Source: Aminivibrio sp. (GTDB lineage Bacteria; Synergistota; Synergistia; Synergistales; Aminobacteriaceae). From it: a DNA stretch of 45,349 nucleotides. The notes beneath the pieces are model-generated. The model had not been told where the DNA came from. It worked only from the letters and a program-made list of their open reading frames with translations, and did no database searches. This document shows positions 38,935 through 45,349 of the stretch, one piece after another. The stretch lies in contig NZ_JAESIH010000031.1 of assembly GCF_016756745.1 (NCBI RefSeq), positions 1 through 45,349 on the forward strand, in the 5' to 3' direction. The stretch's first letter is position 1; every line of letters begins with the position of its first letter. The position numbers and the translations under genes are program-made.

Positions 38935-39276
38935 CTACCCCGGTGGCCAGCGGAAACTGCGTCCCGCCAACAGGTGAATATGAAGGTGGGGAATCGTCTG
39001 CCCGGCCTGTTCGCCGCAATTTACCACCAGCCTGTATCCGCCCGGGGCAAACCCGAGACGGAAGGCCGTCTGCACGGCACAGTCCATGACTTTCGACCAC
39101 ACTTCGGGCTTTCGGACATGGGCCGCTGATTCCACGTGTTCTCTCGGTATGATCAGAAGGTGCAGGGGCGCCTGGGGAGCTATATCCCGGATCGCGATCA
39201 CATCTTCGTCGCCGTACACTATATCCGCAGGGACCCTTCCCGCCGAAATTTCGCAGAACAGACACTTTCCGTCCAA
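38935..39276 (-). CDS. hinT: HIT-family nucleotide-binding protein (HinT-like)
   Basis: 113-aa histidine-triad hydrolase; HinT enzymes cleave purine nucleoside phosphoramidates. It starts [20 protein letters not shown], has [20 protein letters not shown] and ends with the triad motif HLHIHLLAG. No ATG is present at the expected position: TTG at 39276, ~5 nt after GAGGTGG, gives the family-typical N-terminus, and GTG at 39285 is the other option. A longer frame running to 39396 would lie inside the upstream J-protein gene. It is the first gene of HIT-rpsU-yqeY. Confidence 0.9.
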   Translation of the reverse strand: MDGKCLFCEISAGRVPADIVYGDEDVIAIRDIAPQAPLHLLIIPREHVESAAHVRKPEVWSKVMDCAVQTAFRLGFAPGGYRLVVNCGEQAGQTIPHLHIHLLAGRSFRWPPG

Positions 39277-39291
39277 AAATCCCACCTCACA

Positions 39292-39330
39292 GTATTTTAT
39301 ACCAGATTTTGGGCCCGCACAATACTCCGG
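39292..39330 (-). promoter_or_regulatory. Promoter region of the HIT-rpsU-yqeY unit with a large palindrome
   Basis: An extended -10 (TGG then TATAAA, around 39301-39293) overlaps the stop codon of the J-domain gene. Just upstream, TTTGGGCCCG and CGGGCCCAAA form a perfect 10-bp inverted repeat with a 10-nt loop (about 39307-39336), covering the -35 region. It could be an operator or hairpin; no strong -35 is evident (TTGTGC at a 15-bp spacing). Confidence 0.45.
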
Positions 39331-40304
39331 GCCCAAACTCTGACGGCAGCGGAAGGATGTTTTTCCGATAGTGCAGCAAGCCGTGGGCCGGCCCACGGAG
39401 GGGCTCCCCCGGACTTCAGTATTCTCAGGAGGGGGACGAGAATCTCCTCTTCATCCCGCTTCAGCAGACGGATGAGGGCAAGGTCGTCCGGAAGGGTGCC
39501 CCCCGGCCAGAGAGAAAGGGCCGAGGCAAGTACCCGAGCCGACTGGTGTGAAAGGATTTTCCCCAGGAAGTCCGCCCTGTCCGGGAGGGGGGACATCCAC
39601 CGGAGAAAGGCCAGGGCCGGCCGTTCAGGCAAGGAAGCCGCCCGGGCGGCGAGAGCTTCGGCCATCTTTCTCCTCCGCTCCTGGGAATAGTCCAAGAGGA
39701 CCAGGTGTTCAAGCACATCTTCATCCACGGGCCAGAGGCGCACCATTTCAAGGAGGGCGGCAAACACTTCTTCCCCGGGCGCCTTCCGGCCCAGGGCTCC
39801 CAGGGCAAGAAGCCGCACTCCGGGGTGAGCCCCGAGGAGGCGCTTCACCAGTTGGGAAACATTTTCGGCACTCTCCCCCGCCCTGGCCCTTTCAAGCAGT
39901 CTGGCAACCGAGAGCTCCGCCTCCACCAGGGCCCGTTCCAGGAGGAGTTCCCGGATCCTTCCCGAGCCGTCCCCCTCTTCCTCCGTTTTTCCTGAAGGGG
40001 ATGAAGTCGCCTTTCCCTTTCTCCACCGGCGGAAGGGGGAGCTGCCCCGTTCCTTCCGGGGTGCAGCCCCCGGAGATTTTTTCCTCTTTTTCAGAGCATC
40101 GGCCACTTCTCCCGGACTTGCCGACTTCAGGACGGCGTAGGCAGCGGCAATGGTCTCGAACTTGCCCGCTTCCCCGGGACCGGCCACGTCAGGGTGGAAA
40201 GAGAGGGCAAGGCGGCGGAAGGCTGACCGGATTTCTCCGGGATGGGCGCCGGGAGTAATGCCGAGAATTTCAAAGCAGTCCAGTATTTCCATGGGCGCGG
40301 CCAT
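39297..40304 (-). CDS. J-domain protein with a C-terminal HEAT-like helical-repeat region
   Basis: 335 aa. Residues ~6-65 form a J domain (ILDCFEILGITPGAHPGEIR, HPD at 37-39, FETIAAAYAVLKS), so it should stimulate an Hsp70. A basic Pro/Ser/Lys linker (~70-115) follows. The rest is helical, with repeated LL-x-L/ALGALGRKAP-type units (GVRLLALGALGRKAP, VLEHLVLLDYSQERRRKM, RVLASALSLWPGG) reminiscent of HEAT/Armadillo repeats. It lacks the zinc-finger and substrate domains of DnaJ. It starts one base after the stop of the adjacent Hsp70-like gene (TGAAATG), so the two are presumably co-translated partners. The repeat call is by eye and moderate. Confidence 0.72.
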   Translation of the reverse strand: MAAPMEILDCFEILGITPGAHPGEIRSAFRRLALSFHPDVAGPGEAGKFETIAAAYAVLKSASPGEVADALKKRKKSPGAAPRKERGSSPFRRWRKGKATSSPSGKTEEEGDGSGRIRELLLERALVEAELSVARLLERARAGESAENVSQLVKRLLGAHPGVRLLALGALGRKAPGEEVFAALLEMVRLWPVDEDVLEHLVLLDYSQERRRKMAEALAARAASLPERPALAFLRWMSPLPDRADFLGKILSHQSARVLASALSLWPGGTLPDDLALIRLLKRDEEEILVPLLRILKSGGAPPWAGPRLAALSEKHPSAAVRVWARSIVRAQNLV

Positions 40305-40305
40305 T

Positions 40306-41880
40306 TCAGCGAATCACCCTCTCCATCTCGGCCACCATCTGCTCCAGGAATTCAGCCCCCTCGGGGTAGTACCCCTCGTCCCGGAGGCTCTTCACGGTTC
40401 GGAAAAGAAGCTCTCCCCTGGCCTGCTGCGCCGGGGACAGGACCGGGGAGACCATGGCGAACCGCTTTTCGAGGTCGAGAAGATCCTCTGGCTGCGGGTC
40501 GAAGGAGGATGCGCCGGAAGATCCGACCTCGAGGGGCGGTATGACTGCGGCGCGCCCGTCCTCCCTGAGGATGTCCATCCGGAGCAGTCCCCCGGAGTCG
40601 ACGGCAAAGACGAGGGTGATGGACTCTCCTTTTTCTGCGTCAGGAATCCTCACGGTTGAAATGACCCGATTCCGGTCTCCCTGGAAAACACGGAGGATGA
40701 ACGGACCGCTGCCGACGCTGGTGAATTTTTTTCCCACTCTCGCAGGGAGGTGCATGCCTTTCTCCAGCAGCGGAACAGGAGTTCCGTCGGCGGCGAGTAT
40801 TCCGAGGTCATCCGACAGCACATCCAGAAGCAGCCGTTCCGTCCCGGCCCGGCTGCCGTACAGGGCGGCCCCGGTGACCACCGCCTCGTCGGGGCACCGG
40901 CTGAGGTGTTCAGGCCTGGCCACCCGTTCAGCGAGAAGGGTTCTCAGGAGGGGAATCCGGCTCCCTCCGCCGACGAGAAGGAGTTTCGCCGGCCCGTGCT
41001 CATCCCGGAGGGACGCAGCCATGGCGACAACCCGTTCCAGGGACGGACGGACCAGGTCTTCGAACTCCCTTCGGGTGACCGTCACGGAAGAAGCTCCCGG
41101 ACCCGCCGGAGGGGTCCACTCATGGGAGAGGCAGGCGGAAAGGGCGATCTTGACCTCCTCGGCTTCGGAGAGAAGCATGCGGTGAAGGGGCGAGTCCGCT
41201 CCTCCGGGGTTGATCCCGCTCTTTTCGGCCAGAAGCACCGCCAGGGCGGCGTCGAAATCCCGGCCGCCGCAGGAGGGTGTTCCACTGCTCTCGATGACCT
41301 GCCAGACTCCGCCGCCGCACTCCACCACCGACAGGTCCACGGTGCCGGCGCCGTAGTCGAGGATGAGAAATCTCCCCGACGAGCCGAAGGCAAGAGCCGC
41401 AGCCGTGGGTTCGTTGACGATCCTCAACCGCGAAAAGCCTGCCGAACGGGCGGCCCGGGCCATGGCGGACCGCTCGGCAAAGCTGAAGGAGGCGGGAACG
41501 GCAAGGACGCAGGCCTCCACAAAGGTGCCCAGAAAGGCCTCCCCGTCCTCCCGGAGAAGGGTCAATAGCGGAACGAGGGCATCCTCGGCGGAGACGGAGG
41601 CCCGGCCGCACCGTCCTTTCCACGGTGTGCCGACCTTGCGCTTCAGGTCCCACCACGTGGTGGAGGGGTGCTTCATTTCCCCCGCCGCCGCAGTCTCTCC
41701 GGCCGTCCATCCGTTCCCCGTCCACGCGGTCACCGAGGGAGTGGATCTCTTCCCCCAGCGGTTCGGAACGACCAGGGGTCCCTGTGCGTCGTCGAAAACG
41801 GCACACAAGGCGTATCTCGTTCCGAGGTCGATTCCGAGAACGGGACCGTCACCGGAGGAAAACGAACCGACGGTCCTCAC
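40306..41880 (-). CDS. Divergent Hsp70-family chaperone (HscC/DnaK-like)
   Basis: 524-aa Hsp70 homologue, shorter than DnaK (~640). The ATPase domain is recognisable: VLGIDLGTRYALCAVFD (phosphate 1), VLAVPASFSFAERSAMARAA, RIVNEPTAAALAFGSS, LILDYGAGTVDLSVVE (phosphate 2), GGRDFDAAL and LLLVGGGSRIPLLRTLL (adenosine motif). A substrate-binding beta domain is suggested by FILRVFQGDRNRVIS (~395-410). The C-terminal lid is reduced to ~60 helical residues and there is no EEVD-like tail. The start is GTG at 41880, overlapping the mtaB stop as GTGA. Client unknown; likely partnered with the J-protein encoded next. Confidence 0.86.
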   Translation of the reverse strand: MRTVGSFSSGDGPVLGIDLGTRYALCAVFDDAQGPLVVPNRWGKRSTPSVTAWTGNGWTAGETAAAGEMKHPSTTWWDLKRKVGTPWKGRCGRASVSAEDALVPLLTLLREDGEAFLGTFVEACVLAVPASFSFAERSAMARAARSAGFSRLRIVNEPTAAALAFGSSGRFLILDYGAGTVDLSVVECGGGVWQVIESSGTPSCGGRDFDAALAVLLAEKSGINPGGADSPLHRMLLSEAEEVKIALSACLSHEWTPPAGPGASSVTVTRREFEDLVRPSLERVVAMAASLRDEHGPAKLLLVGGGSRIPLLRTLLAERVARPEHLSRCPDEAVVTGAALYGSRAGTERLLLDVLSDDLGILAADGTPVPLLEKGMHLPARVGKKFTSVGSGPFILRVFQGDRNRVISTVRIPDAEKGESITLVFAVDSGGLLRMDILREDGRAAVIPPLEVGSSGASSFDPQPEDLLDLEKRFAMVSPVLSPAQQARGELLFRTVKSLRDEGYYPEGAEFLEQMVAEMERVIR

Positions 41881-43193
41881 GGCGTCCTCTTCCCCCTCAG
41901 GGAATCACCGGATATCCGGGTTATCTTCACCTGCACCTCTTCCCCCCGCTCCGCCCTGCCCCCGGCCACCACCCGCAGGAAAGACGGAGTCAGACCCTGG
42001 AAGGAGTTTCCCGCCGTTTCCTCGGCGAGGACGGCAACATCGGCCCCCACCCACCGGGAGGCATACCGGACCAGCAGATCATCGGCGGCGGAGAGGGCCT
42101 CCCGGGTCCTGCGGAGCACCGTTTCCCGGGGAACCCTGTCGGGATAGGACCATGCCTCAGTCCCTTCCCTTGGGGAGAAGGGGAAGACGTGTACCTTGCC
42201 GAACCGGCATTCGTTCATAAGGGAAAGGGTGTCGGCAAAATCGCCGTCGGTCTCGCCGGGGAAGCCCACGAGAACGTCGGTGCTGATGTGAAGATCGTCG
42301 CCCAGGAAGCTCCTCGCCTTCTCCGCGAGGGCCAGGAATTCCTCCGGGCCGTAGCCCCGCTTCATCCGGCCCAGCACGGAGCCGCTTCCGCTCTGAAGAG
42401 GCAGGTGAAGGTGACGGCAGAACCGGGGTGCGGCCGCCAGGGTTTCCAGGAGTTCATCGTCGAGGCCGAAGGGTTCGAGAGAACCGAAACGGATCCTTCG
42501 TATCCCCTCCACGGCGGCGATGCGGCGGACAAGCTCCGCCAGGGAAACGGAGCCGTACTTTCCGTACAGGCCGAGATGGACGCCTGTAAGCACCACCTCG
42601 GGGCATCCCGAAGCGGCGATGCGTTCTATTTCGGCGAGGACATCGCCGGGATCCCGGCTTACGGGAAACCCCCGCACGTAGGGGATGGCGCAGTAGGAAC
42701 AGAAATGGTTGCAGCCGTCCTGGATCTTCACGAAGGCCCGCGTATGGAGCAGCGGCCGGGTGAGGGCAAGATCGTCCCATTCCCTCGACCGCAATACATC
42801 GATTCGGTCTTCGGCAAAGGAAGGAGACTCCCCGCCGAGGGCTGCGGCGAGCAAGGCCGGCAGCTCGCCCTTGCGCCTGTTGCCCACAACGACGGAGATG
42901 CCCAGGGAAGCGGCTTCCTCCCTGGAGATCTTCTGGGCCCAGCAGCCGCAGACGGCGACAAGGGCGTTCCGGGAAAGCCTCCGGACCCTGCGGACAGCCT
43001 GCCGGCATTTCTTGTCCGCCATGGCGGTGACGGTACAGCTCACCAGCACCGCCCCATCGCACTCCTCCGGCGATTTCACGAGCTCCGCGCCGGCATCGGC
43101 GAAGGCGTTGGCGAGGGCTTCTCCGTCATAATGGTTGGAGCGGCACCCGAGGGAACAGATCCAGATTTTCCTACCTTCCAGGCCGTTCATCAT
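41877..43193 (-). CDS. mtaB: tRNA N6-threonylcarbamoyladenosine methylthiotransferase MtaB (MiaB family)
   Basis: Radical-SAM enzyme predicted to convert t6A to ms2t6A at tRNA position 37; ~438 aa. The N-terminal UPF0004 domain supplies three cysteines for one cluster (SLGCRSNHYDGE, SCTVTAMADKKCR, VCGCWAQ). The radical-SAM site is DGCNHFCSYCAIPYVRG, and LPLQSGSGSVLGRMKRGY and DVLVGFPGETDGDF are typical of the family; a TRAM-like end follows. MtaB rather than MiaB or RimO is favoured by length and by the dnaJ-prmA-mtaB gene order. The start is uncertain: ATG at 43193 or 43190, or TTG at 43208, all inside the 3' end of prmA. Confidence 0.92.
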   Translation of the reverse strand: MMNGLEGRKIWICSLGCRSNHYDGEALANAFADAGAELVKSPEECDGAVLVSCTVTAMADKKCRQAVRRVRRLSRNALVAVCGCWAQKISREEAASLGISVVVGNRRKGELPALLAAALGGESPSFAEDRIDVLRSREWDDLALTRPLLHTRAFVKIQDGCNHFCSYCAIPYVRGFPVSRDPGDVLAEIERIAASGCPEVVLTGVHLGLYGKYGSVSLAELVRRIAAVEGIRRIRFGSLEPFGLDDELLETLAAAPRFCRHLHLPLQSGSGSVLGRMKRGYGPEEFLALAEKARSFLGDDLHISTDVLVGFPGETDGDFADTLSLMNECRFGKVHVFPFSPREGTEAWSYPDRVPRETVLRRTREALSAADDLLVRYASRWVGADVAVLAEETAGNSFQGLTPSFLRVVAGGRAERGEEVQVKITRISGDSLRGKRTP

Positions 43194-44058
43194 TCCGTTC
43201 AGCGACAACCCCCCACCAATCGTTGATCACCAGTTCGTCCACAATCCGCAGTCCCTGCTCCTCCAAGGCGGCGGAGAACCGTTCCCTCTCCTTCGCCAGG
43301 AGACCGGAGAAGATCGCCCGGCCGCCTTCCGCGAGCATCCCCGGAACAGAGGGCAGCATGTCAAGGAGAGGCTCTATGATGATGTTCGCCGTAAGGAGGT
43401 TCACAGGCCCTTCCATGCCGTCCAGGAGGTTTCCCTCCTCGAGCTCCACTCTGCCGGGTTCGATACCGTTGAGTTCCAGGTTATGCCGGACCTCGGACAG
43501 GACGGCAGGGTCCAGGTCCCTGGCCCGCACCCCGGCTGCCCCCATCTTGACGGCCGCTATGGCGAGGATGCCGGACCCGGTGCCGATGTCGGCCCCCTCG
43601 GCTCCCTCCAGGGGGAGTTTTTCCATCAGGGTCAGGACAATCTGGGTGCTCTCGTGGTACCCAGTGCCGAAAGCGGAGCCGGGGTAAATGTACAGGGGCA
43701 TCCTGCCCTCCGGCTCGGTGCCCTTGTGCCACGGGGCGAGGACCACCAGCTTCTCCCCCACCGGGAGTGGCGGGAAGGCGTCCTTCCAGTCGGTGTTCCA
43801 CTGCTTGTTCTCTATTTTCCCCATGTCGGCGATTTTTATCTCCGGCCAGGGGCTGAGGGCTTCTTCCAGGCGCTGTACCCAGAACCCCAGATCCTGGGAG
43901 GTACGGTAATAGGCCCTGATGAGAACGGAATTGCCTGCCACGCTCTCCTCGGACCCGATGCTTCCCGACATTTCAGCGAGGGAAGCGAGCACTTCCTCAC
44001 TCCCGGGGCCTCCTTCCAGGGTGACATACCACCAGTAGCTGTCTGTCGTATTCGTCAT
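43171..44058 (-). CDS. prmA: Ribosomal protein L11 methyltransferase PrmA
   Basis: SAM-dependent methyltransferase (295 aa) that trimethylates uL11. NTDWKDAFPPLPVGEKLVV and PGSAFGTGYHESTQIVLTLM are PrmA signatures; ADIGTGSGILAIAAVKMGA is the SAM-binding motif I and TANIIIEPLLDMLP the post-motif loop. The N-terminal ~90 residues are the L11-recognition domain. The ATG at 44058 has GGAGGAG 7 nt upstream. It follows dnaJ, as in many Firmicutes; the rsmE gene usually found between prmA and mtaB is absent, with mtaB overlapping prmA directly. Confidence 0.94.
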   Translation of the reverse strand: MTNTTDSYWWYVTLEGGPGSEEVLASLAEMSGSIGSEESVAGNSVLIRAYYRTSQDLGFWVQRLEEALSPWPEIKIADMGKIENKQWNTDWKDAFPPLPVGEKLVVLAPWHKGTEPEGRMPLYIYPGSAFGTGYHESTQIVLTLMEKLPLEGAEGADIGTGSGILAIAAVKMGAAGVRARDLDPAVLSEVRHNLELNGIEPGRVELEEGNLLDGMEGPVNLLTANIIIEPLLDMLPSVPGMLAEGGRAIFSGLLAKERERFSAALEEQGLRIVDELVINDWWGVVAERNDERPGR

Positions 44059-44086
44059 GGAAAATCTCCTCCGGGAATATGAAGTA

Positions 44087-44110
44087 AGGGAGGCTTAAGC
44101 CTCCCTTAAA
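44087..44110 (-). promoter_or_regulatory. Perfect palindrome between dnaJ and prmA
   Basis: TAAGGGAGGC (44087-44096), TTAA, GCCTCCCTTA (44101-44110) is a 24-bp perfect palindrome. No T-run follows, so it is not a classical terminator. It would form a 10-bp hairpin at the very 5' end of a transcript from the promoter at 44120-44149; its arms resemble SD and anti-SD sequences. Confidence 0.5.
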
Positions 44111-44119
44111 CAGAAAAAG

Positions 44120-44149
44120 TGTACCAGATGAGAAGCGATTTTGACAGGG
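44120..44149 (-). promoter_or_regulatory. Candidate promoter for prmA-mtaB-hsp70-J
   Basis: Minus-strand CTGTCA (44149-44144) and TACACT (44125-44120), 18 bp apart, with TGG just before the -10 (extended -10). It would allow the downstream genes to be expressed apart from dnaJ. Confidence 0.45.
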
Positions 44150-44181
44150 AGGAGGGATGGATATTCCCCGGGACCGTTTTC

Positions 44182-45327
44182 TCAGGAGTCGAAAAGTTTC
44201 CGGAAGAACTTGCCGAATACACCGGAGTCCTCCACTTCAACCTGCATCTCCCTGGCCAGCTCCTCGATGAGGGCCCGCTGCCGGTCGGTCAGCTTCTTGG
44301 GCACGTCCACCACTACATGGACATGAAGGTCTCCCGTTCCCCTGGCCCCACGGAGCCGGGGCATTCCTTTTCCCCTGAGGGTAAACACCTTTCCCGGCTG
44401 GGTTCCGGCAGGAACGGAAAGATTCTCCGGTTCACCCGAGAGCACCGGGACCGGCACGGTACAGCCCAGAGCCGCTTGGGGGAAGGTGAGGACCAGCCTG
44501 GTGTGCAGATCCGCGCCGTCCCTCCTGAAATCGGGGTGTTCCGCCACCGTTACCACCAGGAAGAGGTCGCCGGAGGACCCGCCGTTGGTCCCGGGCTCCC
44601 CTTCTCCGGCAACACGCAGCCGTGTTCCCGTATCCACCCCGGCGGGGATTTTTACCTCCACCCTGCGGGTCTTCCTGGTTCGCCCGGTACCGCCGCAGGA
44701 CGGACATTTTTCCTTTACCACCCTGCCTGCGCCGTTGCACCGGGGACAGGTGTTCACCGTCACGAACTGGCCGAAGGGCGTATGTTGTTTCGTCTCCACC
44801 TGACCCCTGCCTCCGCAGGACGGACAGGTCTCGGGAGAGGTTCCGGGCTTCGCGCCGGAACCTCCGCACTCCCCGCAGGGCTCCCACCGGGGGATCTGGA
44901 ACTCCCTGGTCACGCCGGCAGCTGCTTCCAGAAGGGTGACCTCCGTTTCCATCTCGAGGTCGGCTCCCCTCCGCGGGGCGTTGGGGTTGGCCCTTCTCCG
45001 GCCTCCCGCCCCCCCGAAGAAATTGTCGAAAATATCGCCGAATATGTCGCCCACGCCCCCGCCGAAGCCGTCGAAGGGGCTTCCGCCGGGCATGTTGTCC
45101 ATGGTGCCGAACTGGTCGTACTGGGCGCGCTTCTGGGTGTCGCTCAGGATTTCGTAAGCCTGGTTGATCTTCTTGAAATGCTCTTCCGCTTCCTTGTTTC
45201 CCGGGTTGGCGTCGGGATGGTACTTCCGCACCAGCTGCCTGTACGCCTTCTTTATCTCAGCCGCCGAGGCGTCCCGCGAAACCCCGAGTACCCGGTACAG
45301 ATCGTCGGTCTCTCCCCGGCCGTACAT
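44182..45327 (-). CDS. dnaJ: Chaperone protein DnaJ
   Basis: Class A (type I) Hsp40 co-chaperone, 381 aa. The J domain (1-75) has the HPD motif at 37-39. A Gly/Phe-rich linker (~78-110) is followed by the zinc-binding domain with all four CxxCxGxG repeats ([32 protein letters not shown]; ~150-215), and then the C-terminal substrate and dimerisation domains ([34 protein letters not shown]). The start is ATG at 45327, with AGGAG upstream. The gene is complete; dnaK and grpE presumably lie just beyond the window end. Confidence 0.97.
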   Translation of the reverse strand: MYGRGETDDLYRVLGVSRDASAAEIKKAYRQLVRKYHPDANPGNKEAEEHFKKINQAYEILSDTQKRAQYDQFGTMDNMPGGSPFDGFGGGVGDIFGDIFDNFFGGAGGRRRANPNAPRRGADLEMETEVTLLEAAAGVTREFQIPRWEPCGECGGSGAKPGTSPETCPSCGGRGQVETKQHTPFGQFVTVNTCPRCNGAGRVVKEKCPSCGGTGRTRKTRRVEVKIPAGVDTGTRLRVAGEGEPGTNGGSSGDLFLVVTVAEHPDFRRDGADLHTRLVLTFPQAALGCTVPVPVLSGEPENLSVPAGTQPGKVFTLRGKGMPRLRGARGTGDLHVHVVVDVPKKLTDRQRALIEELAREMQVEVEDSGVFGKFFRKLFDS

Positions 45328-45349
45328 CTTCGGTCACTCCTACGCCTGG

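Noticed and set aside
44087-44110. CIRCE heat-shock operator
   Set aside because: The palindrome does not match the CIRCE arms (TTAGCACTC / GAGTGCTAA) and lies after, not before, dnaJ.

Overview
The window is a gene-dense, GC-rich bacterial chromosome segment with about 45 protein-coding genes, most on the minus strand. It looks like a member of the Synergistota (Synergistetes) or a close relative. Three observations point there. Gram-positive-type division and morphology genes (sepF, divIVA, yggS) sit beside an O-antigen-ligase-type membrane protein, as expected of a diderm with a 'Firmicute-like' core. The glutamine synthetase is the long type III enzyme. Gene orders (dnaJ-prmA-mtaB, HIT-rpsU-yqeY, rny-ymdB, rpsF-ssb-rpsR, rplI-dnaB) are those of Firmicutes and Synergistetes. 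Anaerobic life is suggested by class III ribonucleotide reductase and hydrogenase maturation genes. The taxonomic call is an inference; no rRNA gene is present.

Layout. 1-815: 5' part of a sodium-coupled amino-acid-type symporter (minus), divergent from hypC-hypD-hypE (1042-3333, plus). 3375-12956: a tightly packed minus-strand run, read queD, folE2, a 2-hydroxyacid dehydrogenase, an HlyD-like membrane protein, yggS, sepF, divIVA, recG, recX, rny, ymdB; the first nine overlap each other by 4-40 bp, and rny has its own promoter. 12957-13871: a gene-free stretch with two direct copies of a roughly 260-275 bp repeat with terminal inverted repeats, followed by a strong promoter for type III glutamine synthetase (13872-15983, plus). 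16027-18708: O-antigen ligase family protein and a ParB-family protein. 18798-19083: a third, inverted copy of the repeat, abutting the stop codon of dnaB. 19085-23076: dnaB, rplI, a DUF2232 membrane protein, rpsR, ssb, rpsF. 23156-29702: an FtsB/DivIC-like protein, argS, a secreted DUF3857-type protein, secA. 29829-30404: pgsA, followed by a short, apparently internally deleted fourth repeat copy. 30597-35261: a complete branched-chain amino acid ABC transporter (livK-H-M-G-F). 35366-38018: nrdR-nrdD with tandem NrdR boxes. 38243-45327: dnaJ, prmA, mtaB, a divergent Hsp70 with its own J-domain protein, then HIT protein, rpsU and yqeY.

The genes are mainly housekeeping: replication and repair (dnaB, ssb, recG, recX, parB), division (sepF, divIVA, FtsB-like), secretion (secA), translation and its modification (argS, rpsF, rpsR, rplI, rpsU, prmA, mtaB, queD/folE2), mRNA decay and cyclic nucleotide turnover (rny, ymdB), and nitrogen or amino-acid supply (glnN, liv, the symporter).

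Two things deserve most attention. First, a family of palindrome-rich, MITE-like repeats: two copies have matching ends plus a 5/5 or 4/5 flanking direct repeat, one has degenerate ends, and one is a short derivative. Second, a divergent Hsp70 plus a J-domain protein with a helical-repeat tail, set inside the otherwise conserved dnaJ-prmA-mtaB/HIT-rpsU-yqeY chaperone-translation neighbourhood. No rRNA, tRNA, CRISPR array, transposase or prophage gene was recognised.
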